Assembly: GCA_041659525.1 (NCBI GenBank)
Contig: JBAZYC010000001.1
Span: 806,001 to 870,000, forward strand
DNA: 64,000 bases
From: JAAZKV01 sp041659525
GTDB lineage: Archaea > Iainarchaeota > Iainarchaeia > Iainarchaeales > JAAZKV01
Reading direction: 5' to 3'
The first letter of the stretch is position 1. Each line of letters opens with the position of its first letter. Below, piece by piece: positions 8,229-15,966 of this stretch. Both the position numbers and the translations under genes were made by a program. The notes under the pieces were generated by a model that worked only from the letters and a program-made list of their open reading frames with translations, did not search any database and was not told where the DNA came from.

Positions 8229-9482
8229 ATGACTTCTGAAATTGCTGTGTATAATTCACAAGGGATAGCATTGGCTGCTGATAGCGCAGTTACTTCTTTA
8301 AGTAATGGAAAAATATACAACTCTGCAACCAAAATATTTTCTTTAACTAAGCCTCATTCGGTTGGAATAATGTTTTATGGGAATGCAGACTATTTAGGTA
8401 TTCCTTGGGAAACATTGATAAAAATTCATTGTGAAAGATTGCCTAAAGAAAAATTGAATACAATTGAGGATTATGCGAAAAATTTTATCGACTTTATAAA
8501 AAATTTTCAGGGCTATGATAGAGATACTTTCGTTATTCCTATTTATAATCAATTTTTGGGGGAAATTATTAATGAAGTTAATCAGAAATTGGCTCAGAAT
8601 AAGCATGTTTCTGAATTGAAATCAGACGATGTAAAAAAAATTATTAATGAAGTTATTTCTTTAAAACTTGATGGGTGGAAAAAAGTTTCAGATAATTTTT
8701 ATGATAAAAAGGAGATTGCTATTAATTTGTCTAAGTATTCTGAAAAAGTTTTTTCTTCAATTGATGATGAATTTATTAAAACCCATTTTGATAAAGATAT
8801 AAAGAAAAATATGAATTTGCTTGCTGCTGAAATATTTTCAAAAAATGGGTCTCTTTATGAAAGTTATAAATCAGGTGTTGTGATTGCGGGTTTTGGAAAC
8901 AATGATTATTTTCCTTTTATAAAAGCATATGATATTTTTCCCACTCTTGGTAAGAATATTAAAATAGTTGAAAAAGAAACTATTGATGGTAAATTTCAAA
9001 AGTCTGGCATAGTTCCTTTTGCTCAAAGAGAAGCAGTAGATACATTTTTGACTGGTATAGATCCAGATTTTAGAAAAACAATTGATAGTTATTTATCCGA
9101 TTTTTTCATAAAAATGCCTGATTTAATTGTTCAATTAGTTGAGAAAAAAAATACTTTGGATGAGGATTCAAAGTTAGAATTGAACAAGTCATTAATTGAT
9201 TTTAGCAAGCAATTCCAGGATTCATTCAATTCAAACCTGAATTTTTTAATAAGAAAAAATTATTTAGATAAAATAATGGGGGTTATAGGGATGTTACCAA
9301 AAAGTGAATTGGCCGAGATGGCTGAGACTTTAATAACTATTACATCTTTCAAAAGAAAGATGAGTTCGGATAGAGAAACTGTTGGTGGGCCTGTGGATGT
9401 TGTAGTTATATCTAAAGGTGATGGTTTTATATGGATAAAAAAGAAGAATTATTATAAACATGAACTGAATTATACTTGTTAG
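8229..9482 (+). CDS. proteasome/HslV-like Ntn-hydrolase family protein
   Basis: 417 residues. The N-terminus, MTSEIAVYNSQGIALAADS, resembles HslV and proteasome beta subunits, which begin with a catalytic Thr and have ALAADS at the second strand. Removal of Met1 would expose Thr2. The family, as I recall it from bacterial genomes, has an N-terminal Ntn-like half and a helical C-terminal extension (here about residues 100-360). The start has a TATA-like TTATAATTT immediately upstream. A 51-residue ORF follows 13 nt later. Activity and substrate are unknown; the Ntn assignment rests on the N-terminal motif only. Confidence 0.65.
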   Translation: MTSEIAVYNSQGIALAADSAVTSLSNGKIYNSATKIFSLTKPHSVGIMFYGNADYLGIPWETLIKIHCERLPKEKLNTIEDYAKNFIDFIKNFQGYDRDTFVIPIYNQFLGEIINEVNQKLAQNKHVSELKSDDVKKIINEVISLKLDGWKKVSDNFYDKKEIAINLSKYSEKVFSSIDDEFIKTHFDKDIKKNMNLLAAEIFSKNGSLYESYKSGVVIAGFGNNDYFPFIKAYDIFPTLGKNIKIVEKETIDGKFQKSGIVPFAQREAVDTFLTGIDPDFRKTIDSYLSDFFIKMPDLIVQLVEKKNTLDEDSKLELNKSLIDFSKQFQDSFNSNLNFLIRKNYLDKIMGVIGMLPKSELAEMAETLITITSFKRKMSSDRETVGGPVDVVVISKGDGFIWIKKKNYYKHELNYTC

Positions 9483-9495
9483 GTTAGGTGGATTT

Positions 9496-9651
9496 ATGGA
9501 TGATTTTGGGCAGAAGTTAACAAATATTCCTAGTCAAAATTCTTTTGAACCTAGGGATTATTTATTTAATGTTAATAGCTCTATAGAAGTTGGAAAAATA
9601 TTTTCTGATAAAACAATTAAAGAAATAAAAAAGACTTTTGATTTAAAATAG
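9496..9651 (+). CDS. small protein, 51 aa, probable partner of the Ntn-like protein
   Basis: The ATG at 9496 follows GGTTAGGTGG, a good ribosome binding site, 13 nt after the stop of the Ntn-like gene. The 51-residue product starts MDDFGQKLTNIPSQNSFEPR and ends with a lysine-rich helix (IKEIKKTFDLK). It has no cysteine and no membrane span. The tight spacing and clear SD suggest translation as the second gene of the operon. Function unknown. Confidence 0.6.
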   Translation: MDDFGQKLTNIPSQNSFEPRDYLFNVNSSIEVGKIFSDKTIKEIKKTFDLK

Positions 9652-9840
9652 TTAGTCATTTGTTAAAGTCTTTTTCGTTTATTGTCGTTGTTAAGATTGA
9701 ACCAAAAATATATTAATCATGGCTAGGGACAATTGATCTAGAAAGAGGGTTTACAGCAAAGTTTTTTTGGGACTTAAGGTCTTAATCTAGCAATTGATGT
9801 AATTTATTTGTTATTAAAGAGTTCTAAAGTTAGTGGTATT
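9652..9840. other. intergenic region with repeated CAATTGAT words
   Basis: This 189-nt gap contains a TATA-like AAATATATTA near 9707. CAATTGATCTAG (from 9730) and CTAGCAATTGATG (from 9787) flank the palindrome GACTTAAGGTC. It could be a short structured RNA or simply the promoter region of the membrane-protein gene at 9841. I cannot decide. Confidence 0.3.
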
Positions 9841-10203
9841 ATGGATCCTTGGATGTTAAGTCAATTGGTTTTTCTTCCCCCTGCTGCATCAGGTTTGGTT
9901 TTAATAGGACTTTTAGTTTTTGGAATAGTTGAATTCAGACAAGGGCATATAGGGAGAATAGGGATTTTTGCAAACTCTATTTTGCTATGGCAAATATTTT
10001 TTGCTTCATTTAGTTTGCTGCCTAGTTGGTTACAAATTTATCTTAATATTGGAACTTTTATTGGAATAGTAGCATTATTAGCGTATGCTGTTGGGCAAAA
10101 GTTACCAAAAGAATTTTATCAAGTTGGGTTTGTATTGTATGGGTCCTTTTCAATTTTAATTTTAGTGGCAATGTTCCTCATGGGGAAGGTTCCAGTTTTT
10201 TAG
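9841..10203 (+). CDS. four-span membrane protein, 120 aa, unknown
   Basis: The ATG at 9841 is chosen because ATTTATT at about 9801 fits a TATA box and the upstream in-frame TTG has no ribosome binding site. The product is almost entirely hydrophobic with about four helices (roughly residues 8-30, 40-60, 64-86, 95-117), separated by short loops such as EFRQGHIGR. No catalytic motif is visible. Function unknown. Confidence 0.7.
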   Translation: MDPWMLSQLVFLPPAASGLVLIGLLVFGIVEFRQGHIGRIGIFANSILLWQIFFASFSLLPSWLQIYLNIGTFIGIVALLAYAVGQKLPKEFYQVGFVLYGSFSILILVAMFLMGKVPVF

Positions 10204-10319
10204 TTTTTATATAAATTTCCATAATTTTTTTATTTGAAATAAATCTTGTGTTTTTTTATAACCTTTTAGTTTAAGCCTTACTGATTAAAGTTATATACTT
10301 CTTTTTCCTAATTTTAGCA

Positions 10320-11138
10320 ATGAATCCTAAACCTTTTGTTAAGTGGGCTGGTGGTAAGCGTCAGCTTGTTCAGGAGTTGATTAAGTTTTCTCCAAAGGAG
10401 TTTGGAAACTATTTTGAGCCTTTTTTTGGAGGAGGGGCATTGTTTTTTGAGTTATGTTCTAAGGGTTTGATTAAGCACGCTTTTTTGAATGATTGTAATG
10501 AAGAGTTGATTACTGCTTACAAAGTAGTTAAAGAAAGTCCGTCTGATTTGATTAAGGAGCTTTCAAAGAGCAAGTATAAGTGTGATGAAAAAACGTTTTA
10601 TTCTATTAGGGCTGAGAATCCAACTGATCCAGTTAAGGCGACTGCTCGTTTTATTTATTTGAATAGAACTGCGTTCAATGGTTTGTATAGAGTTAATTCT
10701 AAAGGTGGATTTAATGTTCCTTTTGGAAAGCACAAAAATCCAAGAATATTAGATAAAGAGAATTTGTTAGCAGTGAGTGAAGCTTTGCAAAAAGATGAAT
10801 TAACCTCTTTAGATTTTGCGGAGTCTGTAAAGAAAGCAAAGAAAGGAGATTTTGTTTATTTTGATCCACCTTATGCCCCATTAAATAAATCAAGTTTTAC
10901 TACTTATACAAAGAATAATTTTACTGAATTTGATCAAAAAAGATTATTGGATAAAGCAATAGACTTACACAAAAAAGGTTGTTTTGTGATGATAAGCAAC
11001 TCTCACACTCAATCAATTCTTGATTTATACAAAGATAAAAGTATTTTTACTATTAACACAGTTCATGCAACAAGAATGATAAATTGCAAAGCAAAAGGCA
11101 GAGGAAAAATAAAAGAAGTTGTTATAACTAATTATTAG
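10320..11138 (+). CDS. Dam-like adenine-N6 DNA methyltransferase (alpha class)
   Basis: 272 residues, the size of Dam/DpnM. The order of motifs is that of alpha-class enzymes. The SAM-binding motif comes first (KPFVKWAGGKRQLV, then YFEPFFGGGALFFEL), then YLNRTAFNGLYRVN and FNVPFG, and the catalytic DPPYAPL late (near residue 182). Dam and DpnM methylate A in GATC, so GATC is the likely site by analogy. The gene converges on the nuclease gene with a 4-bp overlap. With the nuclease and the DpnA-like methylase on the other strand it makes a two-methylase locus laid out as in DpnII systems. Confidence 0.92.
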   Translation: MNPKPFVKWAGGKRQLVQELIKFSPKEFGNYFEPFFGGGALFFELCSKGLIKHAFLNDCNEELITAYKVVKESPSDLIKELSKSKYKCDEKTFYSIRAENPTDPVKATARFIYLNRTAFNGLYRVNSKGGFNVPFGKHKNPRILDKENLLAVSEALQKDELTSLDFAESVKKAKKGDFVYFDPPYAPLNKSSFTTYTKNNFTEFDQKRLLDKAIDLHKKGCFVMISNSHTQSILDLYKDKSIFTINTVHATRMINCKAKGRGKIKEVVITNY

Positions 11139-11656
11139 TTTGTTGGTAATCCAATAAAATCCAAAGGGATTGTATAAAAGAAATAATAACAACCTACTTC
11201 GTGAACGAAGTCTAAAACGTCTTTGTATTCAGGTTTTTTGAACCAGTCATTTAAAACATAAATATAACGAACATTAATTCCTAATGGGCTTAGTAATTTT
11301 TTGTATTGTCTATTTTTGAAATCGCATGTTTGTAGTTTTTCATCAACAGAACCAGCAACTTCTTGGAATTTAATTTCAATAATGTTTAAGGTTTTGCCTT
11401 TTAGGACAAAAATTGCATCATCTGGTAAAAGTTTTTTTGAAACAATTTTTTTATAATCAATTCCGTTTGGTTCAAGTAGTTTCTTGTATAAATCATTTTT
11501 TCGATAGATTTCAGCGATTTTTTCTCCATTATGAAAAACAATATTTCCTTCTAATTTGTAATGCTCAAGATTTTCAACAACAGTTTTAAGGTCAATTCGT
11601 TTTTCAAATTTTAGGCCAGTTATTGTTTTTCCGCCGCCTTTACCATTTTTTATCAT
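11135..11656 (-). CDS. PD-(D/E)XK restriction endonuclease-like protein
   Basis: 173 residues. The core PDDAIFVL...(about 10 residues)...EIKFQ fits the PD-(D/E)XK nuclease motif, with the Asp and the Glu-x-Lys on adjacent strands. The N-terminus has GKGGGKTITGLKFEKR, a conserved glycine-rich opening I associate with HinfI/HpyAIV-like type II enzymes rather than DpnII. Its ATG overlaps the stop of the DpnA-like methylase by 4 nt (ATGA), so the two are translationally coupled with the methylase first, which protects the host. The specificity (GATC or GANTC) is inferred only from the partners. Confidence 0.8.
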   Translation of the reverse strand: MIKNGKGGGKTITGLKFEKRIDLKTVVENLEHYKLEGNIVFHNGEKIAEIYRKNDLYKKLLEPNGIDYKKIVSKKLLPDDAIFVLKGKTLNIIEIKFQEVAGSVDEKLQTCDFKNRQYKKLLSPLGINVRYIYVLNDWFKKPEYKDVLDFVHEVGCYYFFYTIPLDFIGLPTN

Positions 11657-12483
11657 TTCAACACCGAAGCTTTATTACTAATTAGTAATGCCTTAGCGGT
11701 TAATAAATCTTCTTTATTGAATTCTGTTCGCCTAATTGTTAGGTCTAAAAAGTTCTTTTCAAGGTCTATTCCAATGTAGTTTCTTCCTAATTCTTTAGCA
11801 ATTACTCCTGTTGTTCCTGAGCCATTAAATGGGTCTAAAACTGTATCTCCTTTTTTTGAAGAAGACAATATTACTCGTCTTAGTAATTCTATTGGTTTTT
11901 GAGTGGGGTGTTTTCCAAATGTTTTTTCTGTCATTGGAGTTAGTGGTATTGACCAAACACTTCGCATTTGTTTTCCTTGTGGTCCAAATCTGTCTGGCCA
12001 TTCTTTCATTTCTTCATAATTAAAAGTGTGATAAGAATTTTTGTCTTTTCTTGCCCAAATAAGTGTTTCGTGTGAATGAGTAAAATATCTGCAACTCAAA
12101 TTTGGCGGGGCATTTGGTTTAAACCAAGAAATTTCATTTAATATTTTGTAATCTAATCTTTGCAAAGCAAATCCTACTTGGTAAATATTGTGCATTGTTC
12201 CTGAAATCCAAATGCTTCCATTGTCTTTCAAAATTCTTTTACAAGCTGAAAGCCAATTTATTGTAAATTCAAAGTCTTTTTCTAATCCATTTGATTTATC
12301 CCAACTAGCTTTATTTACTGAAACCATTTTTCCTGCACTACAACTAATTCCCCCGTTAGAAAGAAAATAAGGGGGATCTGCAAAGATTAAATCAACTGAG
12401 TTTTCAGGCAACTCTTTCAGTGTTTCAATGCAATCATTTTGATAAAGAGTAAAATCTTTGGTTTTGAAATATGGTGAAATCAT
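11653..12483 (-). CDS. DpnA/HinfI-like adenine-N6 DNA methyltransferase (beta class)
   Basis: 276 residues. Motifs are in beta-class order. The catalytic motif (LIFADPPYFLSNGGIS) is near residue 35. The middle region has the SGTMHNIYQVG, NLSCRYFTHSHETLIWA and SVWSIPLT stretches, and the SAM motif (DPFNGSGTTGVIA) is near residue 218. FLSNGGIS and NLSCRYFTHS closely match DpnA (M2.DpnII), which can methylate single-stranded GATC DNA. It leads an operon with the nuclease. Its promoter has the shared box in exactly the 17-base form found before the DNA-repair radical SAM gene, and the mRNA is probably leaderless. Confidence 0.92.
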   Translation of the reverse strand: MISPYFKTKDFTLYQNDCIETLKELPENSVDLIFADPPYFLSNGGISCSAGKMVSVNKASWDKSNGLEKDFEFTINWLSACKRILKDNGSIWISGTMHNIYQVGFALQRLDYKILNEISWFKPNAPPNLSCRYFTHSHETLIWARKDKNSYHTFNYEEMKEWPDRFGPQGKQMRSVWSIPLTPMTEKTFGKHPTQKPIELLRRVILSSSKKGDTVLDPFNGSGTTGVIAKELGRNYIGIDLEKNFLDLTIRRTEFNKEDLLTAKALLISNKASVLK

Positions 12484-12502
12484 AATTAGGATTATTTTTT
12501 AG

Positions 12503-12536
12503 TTATTTATAAACGCTTTGGAAGTGTCATGCCGGC
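12503..12536 (-). promoter_or_regulatory. shared 17-bp box plus TATA (methylase-nuclease operon)
   Basis: On the minus strand, GCCGGCATGACACTTCC occupies 12536-12520, followed by a 6-nt spacer and the TATA box TTTATAAATAA from 12513. The ATG at 12483 is 30 nt from the first TATA base. The box is identical over 17 of 17 bases to the one at 21271-21287. Confidence 0.8.
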
Positions 12537-12655
12537 GTCCAGTTAAAACCAAGAATGAACTTAATATTTTGAAGAATATTAATAGAAACTATTCTAATAA
12601 TCCAGGAAAAATTAATGAAAACGATTTGAATAAGATTAGTTTTGTTAAGGGATAA
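12524..12655 (+). other. short open frame in the gap, possible gene remnant
   Basis: The gap between the methylase and the next gene has an open frame ending at TAA 12653-12655. It has no ATG, only a GTG at 12524 that lies inside the regulatory box of the opposite gene. The translation is Asn/Lys/Ile-rich (for example NINRNYSNNPGKIN). It may be the tail of a lost gene or chance. Otherwise the gap holds only the two divergent promoters with their boxes. Confidence 0.25.
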
Positions 12656-12710
12656 ATTATTCAAAAATTAACTAGTCTTTTATTAAAAGAATTTTTGAAA
12701 AAAATAGATC

Positions 12711-12742
12711 GCCGGCATAACACTTAACTAAAGTTTTTATAC
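12711..12742 (+). promoter_or_regulatory. shared 17-bp box plus TATA (GIY-YIG-like gene)
   Basis: GCCGGCATAACACTTAA at 12711-12727 is followed by a 6-nt spacer and a TATA box (TTTTTATAC) from 12734. The ATG is 39 nt from the first TATA base, with GGGTGG upstream as a ribosome binding site. This is the only member of the six with a short leader. Confidence 0.7.
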
Positions 12743-12772
12743 TAGATTAATAAGAGTTGTCTGGGTGGTTGC

Positions 12773-13153
12773 ATGGCAACTTTAGATATGGGCAATTCGA
12801 TATATAATTTAGATGAAAAAAGTGTGAACAATTCAATTAAACCTGGGTCAATTGGAAATTATGCACTTGGTTTAGACACGCCCAGTTCGTTTAATGTTAA
12901 ATATGTGGGAAGATCTGACACGGATTTAAATCAAAGATTACTAGCGTGGTGTGTTGATAAAATTAATGGCAAAGTAACCTATACTCATTTTAAGTTTAGT
13001 TATTCATCGTCTATAAAAAATGCTTTTGAAAAGGAATGTATTAATTATCATGATTTTGGTGAATCAAAAAGCTTAGCTAATGAAATTCATCCAGATAGAC
13101 CAAAGAATACTGATTGGAAATGCCCTAAGTGCAATATTTTTGGTAGGGATTAA
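12773..13153 (+). CDS. GIY-YIG-like nuclease fold protein
   Basis: 126 residues. GNYALGL (about 28-34) followed by VKYVGRSD (about 42-49) and RL fits the GIY-YIG core, with Tyr, Gly and Arg at the expected places. Later come AFEKEC with a Glu candidate for metal binding, YHDFG, an N-x-x-HP motif and a terminal CPKC. I recall this set as a family of small GIY-YIG-like proteins without known function. The ATG has a GGGTGG ribosome binding site. The next gene, a lipoprotein, starts 1 nt after the stop, so they form an operon. The promoter carries the shared box. Confidence 0.65.
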   Translation: MATLDMGNSIYNLDEKSVNNSIKPGSIGNYALGLDTPSSFNVKYVGRSDTDLNQRLLAWCVDKINGKVTYTHFKFSYSSSIKNAFEKECINYHDFGESKSLANEIHPDRPKNTDWKCPKCNIFGRD

Positions 13154-13154
13154 T

Positions 13155-13871
13155 TTGAAAATATTTATTTTAATATTCATTTTAGTTCTTTTAATCGGAT
13201 GTACTCAAACCGATACAAAAGACAAATTTGAACAATTTAATTCAACATTGGAAAAATTTCCTCCAAACCTTGCAAGAGAATTGGGAAAGCTTGAGCCGTT
13301 AAATATTGAATCAGTAGATTCGTTTGAAAAGTTTTCTGAGATGTGCGAGTCAATGAATATTGCAGTTAAATTGTTGAATAGGGAGGGTGGGTTTGAATTT
13401 GAAGAAATAAAAGTTACTTCTGAAAATTATGAAAAACTTGCTAAAATAGTTACAAAATATGGTCCCCTTATTGATAATTATAATTTGTTAATCAATTCGG
13501 CAAGGCAATTTGAAGAAGGCAACCCTGAAAAAGAAACCGCATTCTATGTTTCAGCGGGTTCTTTCGGTTTAGAGGTTACTTTAATAGTTGGTTTAACTTA
13601 TTATAGAACTGCATTTGAATTGACTGGGTTTTTGTATCGAACTTCAAGATTAAATAAACTTGCTTTTGCTTGCCCAACTTGTGTTGAAACAATATTGTCT
13701 AAAGTGCATTGGTTTGTTAGAACTACACTTATAGAAGAGACGTCGAATTTAGTGACATCTGTGTTAAATAATCCTGAAAAAATAATTAGTGAGAGCCAAA
13801 ATAATTTTGGGAATGCTTGGAATAGTCTATTACAAAACATTGATTTAAATAAAATGGTTAAAGTTAAATAG
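13155..13871 (+). CDS. putative lipoprotein, 238 aa
   Basis: A TTG start at 13155, 1 nt after the preceding stop, gives a clean signal sequence: KIFILIFILVLLIGC, ending in a lipobox-like LIGC. The mature part is helical and charged near the N-terminus (KDKFEQFNSTLEKF) and has a hydrophobic stretch around residues 135-155 (ETAFYVSAGSFGLEVTLIVGL). A CPTC pair occurs near residue 175. No known domain is recognised. Coupling with the GIY-YIG-like gene is odd for a membrane-anchored product and may hint at entry exclusion or envelope defence, but that is speculation. Confidence 0.65.
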   Translation: MKIFILIFILVLLIGCTQTDTKDKFEQFNSTLEKFPPNLARELGKLEPLNIESVDSFEKFSEMCESMNIAVKLLNREGGFEFEEIKVTSENYEKLAKIVTKYGPLIDNYNLLINSARQFEEGNPEKETAFYVSAGSFGLEVTLIVGLTYYRTAFELTGFLYRTSRLNKLAFACPTCVETILSKVHWFVRTTLIEETSNLVTSVLNNPEKIISESQNNFGNAWNSLLQNIDLNKMVKVK

Positions 13872-13965
13872 ACTGAGAATCGATTGTTGTAAAATATTTT
13901 CAAGGGCATTTTTTAAAATTTCCTTCTTCTTCCCTTATAAAAACATTTAGTTCTCTTTTGTTTGT

Positions 13966-15177
13966 ATGGATTCAGTAATCAGAAGAACTTTACCAAATGG
14001 TTTGCGAGTCGCTTTCTTAAAGAAACCAATTTCTTCTGTTTCAATTGTGATTTCTGTTGGTTCTGGTTTTTTGGATGAAGAAAAAGGATTTGTTGGGATT
14101 AGTCACTTGTTAGAGCACTTGTTGTTTGATGGTACAAAGAAGTGGAAAACTGAATTTGAGTTTAATGATGCTGCGGAGCAATTAGGTGGAACAATTAATG
14201 GGTGCACTGAAGAGTATTGCACTTCTTTTGAAATTAAAGTATCTAAAGAAGATTTTTCTAAAGCGGCTGAATTATTATCTGATTTGATTCAAAATCCATT
14301 GCTTTTAGAAAGAGATGTGAAAAAAGAAAAGAAAGTAATTGAAGCGGAATTATTATCTAGAAAAGATTATTTGAAAAAGAATCCAGTTAAATCAATGCTC
14401 TACAAGTACATGGATGGAATGGATCCAATAAAGTATTTGGATGAAGAACTAAAAGAATTACCTTCTTTGAATAGAAACAAAGTAATTGCTTATTACAAAA
14501 AGCATTATTATCCAAAGAATATGGTTATTGGAGTAGTTGGGGATTTAGAAGAACCCTTCAAAGTTTTAGAAAGCTTATTCAACAATAAAAGCGATTTTGT
14601 TCCAAATAAAGTTCTTCCAAACTTCCAATTTCCAAAGAAAGTAATTGAAAGAGTTCCTGACGTAGACAAAGTTTTGAGTACTTACTTTTGCTGGTTTGGC
14701 CCAAGCTTCTTTGAGGAAGAAAGAGCAGTGTTTGAAGTTTGTGCAAAAGTTTTAGCTAAAGGAGAAAATGGAATCGTTAAAGAAATTAGATTTGAAAATG
14801 GTTTAGCTTACGAAGTAGATGCTTCTGTTAACTCTGATGAAAGAAAAGGAGTTTTTGTAGTAGCAGTAAAGACTTCTAAAAAGAATGTAGCAAGAGTTCA
14901 AAGAATAGTTAAAGAAAAAGTAGCTTTATTAGAAAGTGTTTCAAAAGAAGAGGTAGAACGAGCAAAGAAAAGTGTTCTCGCAGAGAACACTTTGGATATG
15001 GAAGAATATATTGAGGTAGCTAGAACTGTTTCTAACTTTGAACTTTATAACAAAGTAACTCCTTATGAAGGATATTTTGAGAAAATAAAATCCGTTTCAG
15101 TTAGCGAAGTAAGAAGTTTTGCTAAAAAGTGCTTTGGAGAAGATTTTGTGATGATTACTTCTAAAAAGAAGAATTAA
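13966..15177 (+). CDS. M16 family zinc peptidase
   Basis: 403 residues, one M16 repeat pair as in PqqL or mitochondrial processing peptidase subunits. The inverted zinc motif HLLEH is at residues 47-51, and the third ligand Glu lies in the KKEKKVIEAEL helix about 75 residues on. The C-terminal domain has the arginine/tyrosine-type segment ENGLAYEVDASV. There is no signal peptide, so it is cytoplasmic. TATA (TTATAAAA, 13936-13943) 30 nt from the ATG suggests a leaderless mRNA. M16 peptidases are more typical of bacteria, so transfer is possible. It overlaps the convergent next gene by 4 nt. Confidence 0.92.
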   Translation: MDSVIRRTLPNGLRVAFLKKPISSVSIVISVGSGFLDEEKGFVGISHLLEHLLFDGTKKWKTEFEFNDAAEQLGGTINGCTEEYCTSFEIKVSKEDFSKAAELLSDLIQNPLLLERDVKKEKKVIEAELLSRKDYLKKNPVKSMLYKYMDGMDPIKYLDEELKELPSLNRNKVIAYYKKHYYPKNMVIGVVGDLEEPFKVLESLFNNKSDFVPNKVLPNFQFPKKVIERVPDVDKVLSTYFCWFGPSFFEEERAVFEVCAKVLAKGENGIVKEIRFENGLAYEVDASVNSDERKGVFVVAVKTSKKNVARVQRIVKEKVALLESVSKEEVERAKKSVLAENTLDMEEYIEVARTVSNFELYNKVTPYEGYFEKIKSVSVSEVRSFAKKCFGEDFVMITSKKKN

Positions 15178-15839
15178 TCTTCAACTAAAGTTGTATCTAC
15201 CACGTTTCCAAAATCCCCAAGCCAAACCTTTATTTCTTTGGTTTTTGGATCTTGAGTGTACATCCACGCATCTTCATTTTCTATATTAAAACCTAATTTT
15301 TGTAGGGCTTGTAGGGTTCTTCTTTTTTCTTTTTGAATTGCATCTTTTTGTTCAATTGTTAACTGAACTAATTTGTAATGTGTGCCTTTCATTACTTGGG
15401 TTTTTCCATCAGATAAAGGAATTTTTTGTACTGATTTTTTAGTTGTAAATAATTGGGTTTTTCCAAACCAATCTCTTGTTTCTAAAACATTTTTGAGCAG
15501 TGTTACAACTAATCTCTTTTCACCATTTCTTAAGGTTAGTAATCTTATGGTTGGTAATATTGGTAATTTTAATTTCAGTTTGCGGTTTAGTTCTTGAATT
15601 TTTCGCATTGTGTTGTATTGGCCTTCGGGGTTTCTTAAATTTGGTTGTGAATAGTGTGCAGGGGATGTTCCTAATGGATAAAAAGCTTTTTCTGCTAACC
15701 TAAGTTTCTTTTTAATTTTTCCTCGCTTAAGAGTAACTCTTACTTTTCTAACAAGTCCTTCACTAGCTCCACCTAGGATTTTTCCTCTAGAGATTCTTGT
15801 TACTCGAACGTTTTTTCTTCCACCAATTAAAACAGGCAT
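15174..15839 (-). CDS. unknown basic protein, 221 aa
   Basis: The N-terminal 50 residues are strongly basic (MPVLIGGRKNVRVTRISRGK, then a KKKLRL stretch), suggesting RNA or DNA contact. The C-terminus contains WMYTQDPKTKEIKVWLGDFGNV, which looks like the DFG end of a kinase-like fold, but no other kinase motif (glycine loop, catalytic HxD) is present. It may therefore be a degenerate or unrelated family. It is convergent with the M16 gene. I do not recognise it. Confidence 0.6.
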   Translation of the reverse strand: MPVLIGGRKNVRVTRISRGKILGGASEGLVRKVRVTLKRGKIKKKLRLAEKAFYPLGTSPAHYSQPNLRNPEGQYNTMRKIQELNRKLKLKLPILPTIRLLTLRNGEKRLVVTLLKNVLETRDWFGKTQLFTTKKSVQKIPLSDGKTQVMKGTHYKLVQLTIEQKDAIQKEKRRTLQALQKLGFNIENEDAWMYTQDPKTKEIKVWLGDFGNVVDTTLVED

Positions 15840-15966
15840 AATAAAATAACGATTTAATGAAATAAAAGCTAATTGGTCAACTTAGTTTTTTCATTTTGCT
15901 CCTCTCCAACTCGTTTTTAAACTTTTTCCTTTTTGTTCTGCTCGAGAGGATGCCTTCTCTCGTATA

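Noticed and set aside
10320..12483. GATC avoidance as evidence of the restriction site
   Set aside because: GATC occurs many times by eye in coding regions of this window, so avoidance gives no support; I did not count it.
15174..15839. Protein kinase assignment from the C-terminal DFG
   Set aside because: The ATP loop, the catalytic Lys and HxD motifs are absent, so a single DFG is insufficient.
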